Below, one piece after another: positions 28,973-37,666 of a DNA stretch of 64,000 bases. Each line of letters begins with the position of its first letter. Within the stretch, counting starts at the first letter, position 1. A program made the translations under genes and the position numbers. The notes beneath the pieces were generated by a model. It was given only the letters and a program-made list of their open reading frames with translations. It searched no databases and was not told the origin of the DNA. Origin of the DNA: Microvirga vignae (GTDB lineage: Bacteria > Pseudomonadota > Alphaproteobacteria > Rhizobiales > Beijerinckiaceae); assembly GCF_001017175.1 (NCBI RefSeq), contig NZ_LCYG01000045.1:40625-104624 (forward strand), given 5' to 3'.

Positions 28973-29592
28973 ACTCTCAAACGGGACCCCTTCGCGTCGG
29001 CATCGGCGGGCCTGTCGGTTCCGGCAAGACGGCACTGATGGAAGCGCTCTGCAAGACTTTCCGCGAGCGCTACGATATTTGCGCCATCACCAATGACATC
29101 TACACCAAAGAGGATGCACGGCTTCTGACAGTCGCAGGTGCTCTTCCGGTCGAGCGCATCATGGGTGTCGAGACAGGCGGCTGCCCGCACACGGCTATCC
29201 GGGAGGATGCATCCATCAACTTGGCGGCCATCGCCACGATGCGAAAGCGCTTTCCGGCTCTCGATATCGTGCTGGTGGAGTCCGGGGGCGACAATCTCGC
29301 GGCGACCTTCTCACCTGAGCTCGCTGATCTCACGATCTATGTCATTGATGTGGCGGGTGGAGAGAAGATCCCGCGCAAAGGCGGTCCCGGCATTACCCGC
29401 TCGGATCTGCTCGTCGTCAACAAGATCGATCTGGCACCCCATGTCGGCGCAGATCTCACCATCATGGAGGAGGACACAAAGCGCATGCGCGGCCGGCGTC
29501 CTTATGTGTTCAGCAATATCCGTGAAGGCGTCGGGGTTGATGCCATCGCGAAGTTTATCGAGCAAGCCGGCGGCTTGGCTGCGGTTGCGTGA
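28969..29592 (+). CDS. ureG: Urease accessory GTPase UreG
   Basis: SIMIBI-class GTPase that drives nickel insertion into urease. The P-loop [11 protein letters not shown] lies at residues ~12-22, the CPH nickel motif in [13 protein letters not shown], the Walker B-like [16 protein letters not shown] and the guanine-specificity NKIDL are all present. The 207 residues are typical. It overlaps ureF by 4 bases and is followed 17 bases later by a nickel transporter gene. Confidence 0.97.
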   Translation: MNSQTGPLRVGIGGPVGSGKTALMEALCKTFRERYDICAITNDIYTKEDARLLTVAGALPVERIMGVETGGCPHTAIREDASINLAAIATMRKRFPALDIVLVESGGDNLAATFSPELADLTIYVIDVAGGEKIPRKGGPGITRSDLLVVNKIDLAPHVGADLTIMEEDTKRMRGRRPYVFSNIREGVGVDAIAKFIEQAGGLAAVA

Positions 29593-29609
29593 GAAGAGGG
29601 GGGATCTCG

Positions 29610-30182
29610 ATGAGACTAATGCGTTCAATTCTTGCAATCAGTGTGGTGGCTAGCGCCACTCCGGCCTTGGCCCATAGGGGGCAGCACCTCATCTCCGGTT
29701 TCGCAGCCGGATTCGGACATCCGTTCACAGGTCCGGATCACGTGCTTGCTATGGTCAGCGTTGGCCTGTTCGCGGCCTTTCTCGGACGTAGAGCGACCTG
29801 GACTTTACCTGCAGGCTTCATTGCCATGATGCTCGTCGGCGGAGCGCTGGGCATGACGGGGATTGGCATTCCCGCTGTAGAGGCTGGCATTGCTGCCTCT
29901 ATTATTATTCTTGGAATACTTATTGCATGGGGGCGCTCTTGGCATCCGGCAGCAGCGATGGCGCTTGCGAGTTCGTTTGCTCTCTTCCACGGCTATGCGC
30001 ATGGCATGGAGATCCCCGAAGGAAGTGGCGTTCTCGCTTATAGCGTTGGCTTTGCTCTTGCGAGCCTTGCCCTGCACCTTTTTGGCCTCGCTACAGGGAC
30101 TGGCCTAACGAAGCAGAGCCAGGCGTTGCACATTTCAGGCGTGGTCGTCACTTTGGCAGGCTTGTGGGTTGCATTTGGATGA
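29610..30182 (+). CDS. ureJ: HupE/UreJ-family nickel transporter
   Basis: A 190-residue membrane protein with an N-terminal signal-like segment ending ATPALAH and about six further hydrophobic segments. The motif HPFTGPDHVLAM and the later FHGYAHGMEIPE are the histidine-rich signatures of HupE/UreJ proteins, which import nickel for hydrogenase or urease. Its place directly after ureG supports the UreJ role. The ATG at 29610 is preferred over the GTG at 29589 because AGGGGGGAT lies just upstream. It is the last gene of the urea operon. Confidence 0.9.
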   Translation: MRLMRSILAISVVASATPALAHRGQHLISGFAAGFGHPFTGPDHVLAMVSVGLFAAFLGRRATWTLPAGFIAMMLVGGALGMTGIGIPAVEAGIAASIIILGILIAWGRSWHPAAAMALASSFALFHGYAHGMEIPEGSGVLAYSVGFALASLALHLFGLATGTGLTKQSQALHISGVVVTLAGLWVAFG

Positions 30183-30187
30183 CCGTT

Positions 30188-30213
30188 GCCGCGCGGTCTT
30201 CAGGCCGCACGGC
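30188..30213 (+). terminator. Imperfect hairpin after ureJ
   Basis: GCCGCGCGG (30188-30196) pairs with CCGCACGGC (30205-30213) with one mismatch and an 8-base loop, followed by TCCTTCTGGTTT. It begins 5 bases after the ureJ stop and probably ends the urea operon. Confidence 0.5.
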
Positions 30214-30706
30214 TCCTTCTGGTTTAGAAGATCTTGTGTTTGTGCAGGATAAATTGCAGGGCGCGCGCTTATTTTCCTGCTATTTGGCAGCTGTCGCCGC
30301 TACCGCAGTGCTCATTTTTTCTTTCCTGCAAAAGCTATATGCGCGTTGTCATATGTAATATTAATGCGCACTGTGCCAGTATCCCAGATTCGCTTATGAT
30401 CTTGGAGAGGCTCATTGTTTTCCTGTCTATGTCGCTCCTGCTTAGAACGCAATGACAAGTGCTGCTCACACAGCTCCGTAGCCTGAAAATGTAATTACGT
30501 GTCGTTTATGCATTGTGCTTGAAACATTGCTGCGGGATGCGCACAAATCTTCAAGGAACAGCGTTGCCGTTCTTCATTTTATTACAACTGTATATCGTGT
30601 TGTTCTTCGGTTAAAAGTGCGGCAAGATGAACCGTGTAAACAATAAGAATTGACTTCTGTCCTATCCTTGCCGATCAGACATGTGCGTTGAAGGAGGAGA
30701 ATAATA
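30214..30706. other. A+T-rich intergenic region, no gene seen
   Basis: About 490 bases, clearly richer in A+T than the neighbouring genes. Short frames here have no coding character. It should hold the promoter of the response regulator gene at 30707; TTGACT at 30650-30655 is a possible -35, but no good -10 follows. No RNA gene was recognised. Confidence 0.6.
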
Positions 30707-31438
30707 ATGGGGGGGCGTGCGCGCATCGGCCTTATTGCCGATGATGATGCGTATTTCCGGATGGCCGTGGGTGCAATTCTTAATCGGCAATTTGGTTTCT
30801 CCGAGATCATCGAGGCTGGCTCTTTGGATGAGGCCTTGGAGCGACTGGGCGAGTATCCGAACATTGGGGTCGCGCTGTTCGACCTTTCCATGCCGGGCAT
30901 GGGGACACCCACAAATCTGCGCACGGTTCGGGAATGCTTTCCTGATACACGGGTCGCCGTCATTTCAGCATCCAGCAATCGTCGCAATATCCTTCTGGCT
31001 CTTGAGGCTGGAGTACATGGTTACATGCTCAAGAGCCTGAGCATTACGGATCTTGCTGCTGCTCTTCAAACCATCTTCGATGGGGGGATCTATGTCCCTC
31101 CCTGCTTGGCGGATATCTCCGGCGCGCCTGTGGAAACGACTGAGGACGAACCGCAGAAGGCTGCAGAAAAGACGGAGCCACCAGCGCCTGAGCCAGAACC
31201 GGAGCATGGTGAGCCTGTCAGTCCTCTGACACCGCGCCAGCAAGACGTGCTCGATCTTCTGGTACAGGGCAAGACCAACAAGGAGATCGCCTTGGCTCTC
31301 GGGCTTGGAGAGGGGACGGTCAAGATCCATATGGCAGCGATCTTCCGCTATTTCGGCGTGAACAACCGCGCTGCAGCGGCTGTTGCCGGCGCGCGCCCTT
31401 ATCCGAACCGCCGTCGCAGGCTGATGAGCGGCATGTAA
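30707..31438 (+). CDS. LuxR/NarL-type response regulator
   Basis: A receiver domain (residues 5-125) has the acidic cluster ADDD at 11-14, the phosphorylation site D59 in ALFDLSMPGM and the conserved lysine in MLKS. A long Pro/Glu-rich linker (residues ~140-175) joins it to a LuxR-type helix-turn-helix (LTPRQQDVLDLLVQGKTNKEIALALGLGEGTVKIH). It binds DNA when phosphorylated. AAGGAGGAGA gives a strong ribosome-binding site before the ATG at 30707. The next gene, 20 bases on, is a hybrid kinase with an HPt domain, its likely partner. The Tad pilus genes follow, so it is a candidate regulator of them, but this is inference. Confidence 0.92.
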   Translation: MGGRARIGLIADDDAYFRMAVGAILNRQFGFSEIIEAGSLDEALERLGEYPNIGVALFDLSMPGMGTPTNLRTVRECFPDTRVAVISASSNRRNILLALEAGVHGYMLKSLSITDLAAALQTIFDGGIYVPPCLADISGAPVETTEDEPQKAAEKTEPPAPEPEPEHGEPVSPLTPRQQDVLDLLVQGKTNKEIALALGLGEGTVKIHMAAIFRYFGVNNRAAAAVAGARPYPNRRRRLMSGM

Positions 31439-31458
31439 TTCAGTAGAAGTGCGTCGCG

Positions 31459-34119
31459 ATGAGGCTCGACTACAAGGTCAGAATGATGCGAGCAGGGACA
31501 AAACTGCTCCGCCTGCACCGGGATAGTCTTCACTGGCGCTTCTTGCTGATTGGTGTCGCGGCTCTGGCACCGTTGACAGCCGCTCTCGTCCAATTCGCAG
31601 GCGATGAGCGAAAGCTCGCGATGAAGGCGACGCGGGAGCGCGCTGAAATTCTGATTTCCTACGCCATCGATAGCCAGAGCCATATCATTAGCGAGGCGAA
31701 CACGGCGTTGCACTTCATGAGCGAGGCAGGGGCGCTCCAATCCGACAGGGGGATGTGTGGAGCAACTCTGCAACGTCATCTGAGCATGTACCGATGGATG
31801 AGCGCGGTGCGGGTCTCAGATCCGAGTGGCAATGAAATCTGCAGTACCCATGCCGGTGCCAAGGTGCCGAACTTCACAGAGCGTGAATTCTTCCGCCGTG
31901 TTCTCAATGGCGAGCGGTTTGCGTTGAGTGAGCTTGCCGTTGATCCGACCAACGGCGATCTCAGCATGACAGCGGCAGTGCCGATCCTCCGGAACGGTCA
32001 GATCTCGGGCGTGATCTCTGCTGATGTGCGGCCTGGCTTGTTGGATGAGCGCTCTCTAACCCGGTTTGATCCTGGTCTCGACATCAACATGCTCGTGATC
32101 GATCGTAACGGCACTCTTGTCGCTCATTATCCTTCCAAGAAAGAACTTGTTGGTAGGAACCTTCAGGGGTACGACGTCGTGCAGAAGGCCCTTGTGGCCC
32201 CACAAGGCAATGCGGAGGCAGCGGACCTTATGGGAGCCTCCCGGCTGTTCGTATTTCGAACCCTGCCAGGTACCGAGGCCATACTCGCGATTGGTTTGAA
32301 TCGGGCATCGGTGATCGGCCCCATTGATGAGACGCTACGTTACAGAATTTTCCTGGTCATTGTGATTGTCAGTGGTTCGCTCCTCCTCGGCATGCTCGGT
32401 GTCGAAGGATTGATCCTAAGACCTTTGCGGAGCTTGGTTCAGACGGCAGAGGCACTCGAACATGGACACTTCAATGTGCGCTCACCGTATAAAGGGGCCG
32501 GCGAGGTTCGCATTCTCGAACGCGCCTTCAACAGGATGGCTCAGGCAGTTGCCGATCGAGAGAAGGAGCTAGTGGCGGCCAAAGATGTAGCGGAGAAAGC
32601 TCTCAGCCAAGCCAATATTGCCAGCCAGGCAAAAACAAACTTTTTGGCTTCGATGAGCCATGAGATCCGAACGCCCTTGAACGGCATCATCGGGTATACG
32701 GAGCAATTGCTTGATGAGAAGCTCAATGCCAAGCAAAGGCGTTATGCGGACCTCATCCAGGTGTCCGCTTCTGCCCTGCTGACGGTTGCTAACGATATTC
32801 TCGATTTCTCCAGCATTGAGACCGATCAGATCAAATTGCGGATCCAGCCGTTCTCGCTTGTCTCACTCGTCGACAACACGGTTTCGATTGTCAGCAGCGG
32901 CGCGGGCAAAAAAGGCGTGCCGATTAGGATCGAGTGGGATCCGAATATTCCAAAGATGGTTTTGGGCGATGAGGCGCGCCTGCGCCAGGTTTTACTCAAT
33001 CTCCTGAACAACGCCGTGAAGTTCACGCGTGAAGGGCATATCACGACGCGCTTGGAGAGCAAAGGAACTTCCGAGGCGGGGGATGTGATCCGCATTTCCG
33101 TGATCGATACAGGAATCGGTATCGCACCAGAGCAGCATAGCCGTCTCTTCAAGCGCTTCTCTCAAGGCGACCCGTCCATTCGCCGCGAGTTCGGCGGCAC
33201 GGGTCTGGGGCTTGCTATTTCTAAGCGCTTGGTCGAACTGATGGGCGGCCAGATCGGCGTTGACAGCGAGCAGGGCAAGGGATCGACCTTCTGGATCGAG
33301 CTGGCATTGCGTCACGCTGATATGGAACTGCCACTCTCGGCTGAAGCTGGCTTGCCGATGGCCACCAAACCTGCCCGTATCCTCATCGTCGAGGATGTCG
33401 ATATCAACCGGGAACTGGTGCAGACCCTGCTTGAGTCCGCGGGACACGTCATCGACGCCGTCTCCAATGGGGAGGAGGCAGTCGCAGCTGTCCAGGCCAC
33501 GTCCTACGATCTGGTGCTGATGGATATCCAGATGCCGGGAATGGATGGAATGACGGCTATCCGTGAGATCCGTCGCCTTGAGCATTCCTCCAGTCAGGTT
33601 TTCGTTGCTGCCATGACGGCGAATGTCCTGCCGCAGCAGGTGCGCGACTTCTTGGCTGCCGGTTTCAACGATCACTTAGGCAAGCCTATTCGGCGCGACG
33701 ATCTTTTTAGAAAGATGAGGGAATGGCTTCCCGATACTACAGAAGGGGCGGATCCCCATCCCGATGCGCGCTTTGGACGGATGAACGTCTTTCAGGAAAG
33801 GCATTTTGCCGATTTCAAGAACACGATTGGTGCAGATCGGGTCCTTCAATGGCTCACGCGGCTTGACGAGCTGCTGGCGGCAACCTTCGCCCGCGATGAG
33901 TTCGTGGTGGCAGACCGTCGCCACATTGCCAAGGCAGCCCATGCCATAACCTCACAGGCGGCTCTCTTGGGTTTCTCGGAGCTGGCCGAGTTCTGCACGG
34001 CTCTCGAGCGAGAGTGTGGAGCAGGCAATGACATTTCCGTGTCTTTGAAAAACGTGTGCCATGCCGCCCAAATGGTTCGGAAAGTGATTGCCCGCATGAC
34101 CTCTCTGTCGCCAGCATAG
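31459..34119 (+). CDS. Hybrid sensor histidine kinase with receiver and HPt domains
   Basis: An 886-residue membrane kinase. A first membrane helix (residues ~27-46) is followed by a Cache-like periplasmic sensor (about 47-290), a second helix and a HAMP domain. HisKA has its histidine in SMSHEIRTPLNGI; the ATPase domain has LLNLLNNAVKFT, DTGIGI and GGTGLGLAISKRLV. A receiver domain with LVLMDIQMPGMDGM is followed by an HPt domain with its histidine in AAHAITSQAALLG. Such proteins pass phosphate His-Asp-His to a separate response regulator, here most likely the one encoded just upstream. The signal sensed is unknown. The stop is followed at once by a Tad-box palindrome. Confidence 0.93.
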   Translation: MRLDYKVRMMRAGTKLLRLHRDSLHWRFLLIGVAALAPLTAALVQFAGDERKLAMKATRERAEILISYAIDSQSHIISEANTALHFMSEAGALQSDRGMCGATLQRHLSMYRWMSAVRVSDPSGNEICSTHAGAKVPNFTEREFFRRVLNGERFALSELAVDPTNGDLSMTAAVPILRNGQISGVISADVRPGLLDERSLTRFDPGLDINMLVIDRNGTLVAHYPSKKELVGRNLQGYDVVQKALVAPQGNAEAADLMGASRLFVFRTLPGTEAILAIGLNRASVIGPIDETLRYRIFLVIVIVSGSLLLGMLGVEGLILRPLRSLVQTAEALEHGHFNVRSPYKGAGEVRILERAFNRMAQAVADREKELVAAKDVAEKALSQANIASQAKTNFLASMSHEIRTPLNGIIGYTEQLLDEKLNAKQRRYADLIQVSASALLTVANDILDFSSIETDQIKLRIQPFSLVSLVDNTVSIVSSGAGKKGVPIRIEWDPNIPKMVLGDEARLRQVLLNLLNNAVKFTREGHITTRLESKGTSEAGDVIRISVIDTGIGIAPEQHSRLFKRFSQGDPSIRREFGGTGLGLAISKRLVELMGGQIGVDSEQGKGSTFWIELALRHADMELPLSAEAGLPMATKPARILIVEDVDINRELVQTLLESAGHVIDAVSNGEEAVAAVQATSYDLVLMDIQMPGMDGMTAIREIRRLEHSSSQVFVAAMTANVLPQQVRDFLAAGFNDHLGKPIRRDDLFRKMREWLPDTTEGADPHPDARFGRMNVFQERHFADFKNTIGADRVLQWLTRLDELLAATFARDEFVVADRRHIAKAAHAITSQAALLGFSELAEFCTALERECGAGNDISVSLKNVCHAAQMVRKVIARMTSLSPA

Positions 34120-34125
34120 CGCAAT

Positions 34126-34194
34126 CGGCCTAGGCCATTCAGTGGAATGGAGTGGGCCTTTGAAATGAGGCAAAGTTTCATATCCTAGACTAGG
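34126..34194 (+). promoter_or_regulatory. Tad-box region upstream of the tadG-like gene
   Basis: CGGCCTAGGCCATTC at 34126-34140 contains CTAGGCCAT (34130-34138) in the same orientation toward its gene as the boxes before tadA, flp and cpaC. CCATTC-AGTG-GAATGG (34135-34150) forms a hairpin that could also end the kinase transcript. An odd palindrome, CCTAG-A-CTAGG, lies at 34184-34194. Confidence 0.5.
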
Positions 34195-34238
34195 CGTGAG
34201 CGGCGTGCCTTCGGGCGCTCCCCTCGGAGATCAGAAGA

Positions 34239-35618
34239 ATGACCCCAATCCATCGGCCGCAATTTCAAATGTCGGGCGTTCTGCCGCGTCTGAACAAGTT
34301 TTGGAAGAATGAGGGCGGGGCAGCAGCCGTTGCAGTGGGCATCATGTCTCCCGTCATTATCGGCGGAATGGCTTTAGGGGGAGAGACAGGATACTGGTAT
34401 TATACTCAGCGCAAACTCCAGCATGCGGCCGACGTCGCGGCTCATGCGGCAGGCGTCCGCAAGCGAGCTGGGGAAAGCGGAGTGCCGCTTCGGACAGCGG
34501 CCACTCAAGTGGCTGCCGCATCGGGCTTTCTGCCCGTGATGGTGGATGCCGATCCCGACCCGGCCGTTACACAACCAGTCGCCACCAACCTGACCATCAA
34601 CAATCCACCGCAGACCGGTAGCTTCATCGGCAATACCAAGACGGTCGAAGTTGTCCTCACCGAGACCAAGCCGCGCCTTCTGTCATCGATCTTCTCTAAC
34701 GAGGCTGTCGAGATCAAAGCACGCGCCGTTGTAAGGCTCGATGGAGGCTCTCCTGCATGTGTCGTGGCACTGTCTGAGACAAAGCCGAAAGCCGTTGAGG
34801 TCTCCGGCAATACCAGCGTGACTCTCAACGATTGCAGCATCGCTGCCAATTCAGTGCAGCCTGATGCCTACTATATGCCAAATTCCACGGCTGATCTCAC
34901 GGCAGATTGCATCAGCACAGTCGGCGGCTCTTCCATCAAAGATCCATCAAGTGGGCTATTGGAACTGAAGGTTTGCGAGAGCGTGCAGGAGAACGCGCCC
35001 CCGGTCGCGGATCCCTACGCCGACGTTCCCGAGCCGGTCATTACAGGCTGTGATGAATCTGACAAAGTTGTATCAGGTCTTGTCGAGACGGAGCGCACGG
35101 ATCCCATCAATGGTCCAATAAAGATCTTTTGCTCGGGTATCGAGGTTGAAGCAAACACGACCGCCGAATTCAAACCCGGTCTTTATGTCATCACTGGTGG
35201 AGAGTTGAAGGTCAACAACAATGCCACATTGAAGGCGACTGGAGCGACGTTCTTCTTTGCTAACAATACGATAGCTTCAATATCAGGTTCAGCAGTCCTC
35301 GATTTGACTGCGCCAACGACGGGGATGTTCGCAGGCCTCGTATTCTATGGGGCGAGCTGTGAGGATGCTCCGACTGAATGTGGGGAGGTGTTCAAGATAA
35401 CGGGCAACTCGTCCACCACCAGCATCAAAGGAGCGATCTATCTGCCCGGGTCGACGATCGAGTTCCTTGGAGGTACAAATGCATCGTCGAGCTGCCTTCA
35501 GATCATCGCCGATAAAGTGACCTTCACAGGCAATTCAGAGATCGAAATGGGAGCGGCGTGCGCGGGAACCGGGACAAAGACCGTCCTTATCGGGGAAGTC
35601 GTGAAGCTCGTCGAATAG
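34239..35618 (+). CDS. TadG-like pilus-assembly / secreted protein
   Basis: A 459-residue protein starting with a TadE/TadG-type N-terminus: NEGGAAAVAVGIMSPVIIGGMALGGETGYWY, a single hydrophobic helix following a Gly/Ala cleavage-like site, with ETGYWYYTQRKLQHAAD as in Flp-pilus minor pilins. The rest is a large extracytoplasmic domain with few charged repeats and several cysteines (for example ITGCDES, IFCSG, YGASCED, SSCLQI). I do not recognise its fold, though the regular polar pattern suggests beta structure. It is read rightward as a single gene, and the tadABC genes converge on it. TadG-like proteins are thought to anchor the pilus or act as minor pilins. Confidence 0.75.
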   Translation: MTPIHRPQFQMSGVLPRLNKFWKNEGGAAAVAVGIMSPVIIGGMALGGETGYWYYTQRKLQHAADVAAHAAGVRKRAGESGVPLRTAATQVAAASGFLPVMVDADPDPAVTQPVATNLTINNPPQTGSFIGNTKTVEVVLTETKPRLLSSIFSNEAVEIKARAVVRLDGGSPACVVALSETKPKAVEVSGNTSVTLNDCSIAANSVQPDAYYMPNSTADLTADCISTVGGSSIKDPSSGLLELKVCESVQENAPPVADPYADVPEPVITGCDESDKVVSGLVETERTDPINGPIKIFCSGIEVEANTTAEFKPGLYVITGGELKVNNNATLKATGATFFFANNTIASISGSAVLDLTAPTTGMFAGLVFYGASCEDAPTECGEVFKITGNSSTTSIKGAIYLPGSTIEFLGGTNASSSCLQIIADKVTFTGNSEIEMGAACAGTGTKTVLIGEVVKLVE

Positions 35619-35635
35619 AACTGGGCGAGGTTTAT

Positions 35636-35668
35636 TCAGGTCCTCAAGAGCGCTCTTTACGAACCTGA
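35636..35668. terminator. Hairpin between convergent tadG-like and tadC genes
   Basis: TCAGGT (35636-35641) pairs with ACCTGA (35663-35668); inside lies the perfect palindrome AAGAGCGCTCTT (35646-35657). No T-run is obvious on either side. Could limit read-through in both directions. Confidence 0.4.
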
Positions 35669-35684
35669 GTCAGCATTGCAATCA

Positions 35685-36650
35685 CTAGATGCTCATGATC
35701 TTGATCACGGCAGGCGTGATGATAACTGCGAAGAGAACGGGCAGGAAGAACAGGATCATCGGAACAGTGAGCTTGGGCGGAAGCGCCGCAGCCTTCTTCT
35801 CGGCCTCGCTCATGCGCATGTCTCGGTTTTCCTGAGCCAGAACCCTCAAGGATTGGGCAAGGGGAGTGCCGTATTTCTCCGACTGGATCAGACTCGTCAC
35901 GACGCCCTTGACGCCGTCGAGGCCGGTGCGCTCGGCCAGGTTCTCGTAAGCTTTGCGGCGGTCCTGAAGATAGGACAACTCTGCCGTCGTCAGGCTGAGC
36001 TCCTCGGCGAGCTCGACACATTGGGAGCCGATCTCCTCCGACACCTTCCGCAAGGCGCTCTCGATGCTCATGCCGCACTCGACGCAGATCAGGAGGAGGT
36101 CCATCGCGTCGGGCCAGGACCGGCGGATCGCTTCCTGCCGCTTCGTGATCTTGTTCTTTACGTAAAGCTGAGGGGCGAAGTAGCCGAACCAGGCCGCTGC
36201 CACCGCAATACCCAGCTTGACGAAGAGGGGGTGCTGCAGACGCAGCACAACGAAGACATAAAAGATGGCGACGAGGAACATCACCAGAGGCGCAATCGCT
36301 CGGACAGCCAGAAATGTGATGACAGGGCTCTGTCCGCGGTAGCCCGCCATGCGCAGCTTCTGGCTAAGGTCTCCATCCTCCATGCGCTTTTCGAGGTCGA
36401 GCCAGTCCACAATCGTCTTAAACAGCTTTTTCGGCTCGCTTCGCAGAGACGGCTGCTTGTTCCTGTCATTGAGGCGGGTGCGTTCTCTCAGTCGAATGCG
36501 CTCCCGCTCACTGGCGACTTGTGCCATGCGAGTGGTGAATTCGTCGCGCGCGAAATAGGGCCACGACAGGACAAGAATGGCGCCGCCGACCGAAATCGCG
36601 GACGAGAAGGCAATGATGAAGTCAGTGTTCGTAAGGAGGGATCCGAGCAT
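35685..36650 (-). CDS. tadC: Tad pilus inner-membrane platform protein TadC
   Basis: Type II secretion F-domain protein of 321 residues with an N-terminal hydrophobic helix and further helices near the middle and the C-terminus. The F-domain stretch DAMDLLLICVECGMSIESAL and LTTAELSYLQDRRKAYENLAERTG is the TadC signature. It forms the inner-membrane platform with TadB, on which the TadA motor works. The ATG at 36650 has GAGG at a better distance than the GTG at 36653. It follows tadB by 8 bases. Confidence 0.93.
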   Translation of the reverse strand: MLGSLLTNTDFIIAFSSAISVGGAILVLSWPYFARDEFTTRMAQVASERERIRLRERTRLNDRNKQPSLRSEPKKLFKTIVDWLDLEKRMEDGDLSQKLRMAGYRGQSPVITFLAVRAIAPLVMFLVAIFYVFVVLRLQHPLFVKLGIAVAAAWFGYFAPQLYVKNKITKRQEAIRRSWPDAMDLLLICVECGMSIESALRKVSEEIGSQCVELAEELSLTTAELSYLQDRRKAYENLAERTGLDGVKGVVTSLIQSEKYGTPLAQSLRVLAQENRDMRMSEAEKKAAALPPKLTVPMILFFLPVLFAVIITPAVIKIMSI

Positions 36651-36658
36651 CACATGCC

Positions 36659-37654
36659 TCAGAAGTCGAAATTGATCATCTTACGCATAACGAGAATCCC
36701 GACCATCATCCAAAAACCAGATGCCGCAAGCGTAAAATGTCCTGTGGTCGTGGTGAAGAGAAGGCTGATGTAATCAGGCGAAGTCAGATAGATGAGAACG
36801 GCAACGACGACAGGCAGGCTGCCGATAATGCCCGCCGAGGCCTTGGCTTCGGAACTGACAGCCTTGATTTTCGCTTTCATCTTCTTGCGCTCACGCAGCA
36901 CCTTCGAGAGGTTCGCGAGAGCCTCTGAGAGACTGCCACCCGTCCGGCTTTGCAGGGCAATGACAATGGCAAAGAAGTTTGATTCCGGGAGAGGGATACG
37001 TTCGGCAAATTTCTGGACCGCCTCGTCCATGGGCACGCCTAGGGTCTGATCCTCCAGAATGACGCGGAATTCGCTTCTGACAGGCTCCTGCGCTTCGAGA
37101 GAGATGATCCTCAAGCAATCCACAAGCGGCAAACCCGCTTTGACGCCACGGACGATCACATCGACGGCATTCGGGAATTCTTCCGAGAATTTCTTGAAGC
37201 GGCTGCCTCTCTTACCATTCACATAGAGATAAGGGAGGAGAAGTCCTCCTGCTATGCCGAAGCCAATGGAAGGGATGAGGCCGACACCGAAGACAGCCAG
37301 AGACGTCAGGAAAGAGATGGCACCGGCGATGAGGCAGATCACATTATATGTTCTGAGATTCCAGCCCAGGCCTGCCTGACGCATGCGGGCCGTCAATGTG
37401 AGCTTGGACGTCTTCTTGATCTTTTGCTTGTCTTCCAACTCGCGCAGAGTGGCTTCAACAGCCTTTCTTCTCCTGGACTCGTCATTGCCTGCGACACGGT
37501 CGGCCACCGGCCCTGCTGCGGCAATGGCTGCGAAGCGCTTGTAGCTCTCGGAACGGCGCTCGATATAGGAATAGAATAGGGCGATAACGATGCCGCCCGC
37601 GCAGAAGGTGACGAGCAGGGCAATGTAGACGGGAGTGAGCTCTTGCGTCAGCAT
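36659..37654 (-). CDS. tadB: Tad pilus inner-membrane platform protein TadB
   Basis: A 331-residue membrane protein with a type II secretion F domain: FPNAVDVIVRGVKAGLPLVDCLRIIS, then FFAIVIALQSRTGGSLSEALANLSKVLRERKKM, both typical of TadB. Hydrophobic helices lie at the N-terminus, around residues 100-140 and at the end. It lies between tadA (12 bases upstream) and tadC in one leftward unit. Confidence 0.94.
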   Translation of the reverse strand: MLTQELTPVYIALLVTFCAGGIVIALFYSYIERRSESYKRFAAIAAAGPVADRVAGNDESRRRKAVEATLRELEDKQKIKKTSKLTLTARMRQAGLGWNLRTYNVICLIAGAISFLTSLAVFGVGLIPSIGFGIAGGLLLPYLYVNGKRGSRFKKFSEEFPNAVDVIVRGVKAGLPLVDCLRIISLEAQEPVRSEFRVILEDQTLGVPMDEAVQKFAERIPLPESNFFAIVIALQSRTGGSLSEALANLSKVLRERKKMKAKIKAVSSEAKASAGIIGSLPVVVAVLIYLTSPDYISLLFTTTTGHFTLAASGFWMMVGILVMRKMINFDF

Positions 37655-37666
37655 GCTGGCAGCTCG

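Noticed and set aside
30164..30455. Two overlapping short frames (64 and 73 residues) after ureJ
   Set aside because: No ribosome-binding site, unusual composition, and one begins inside ureJ.
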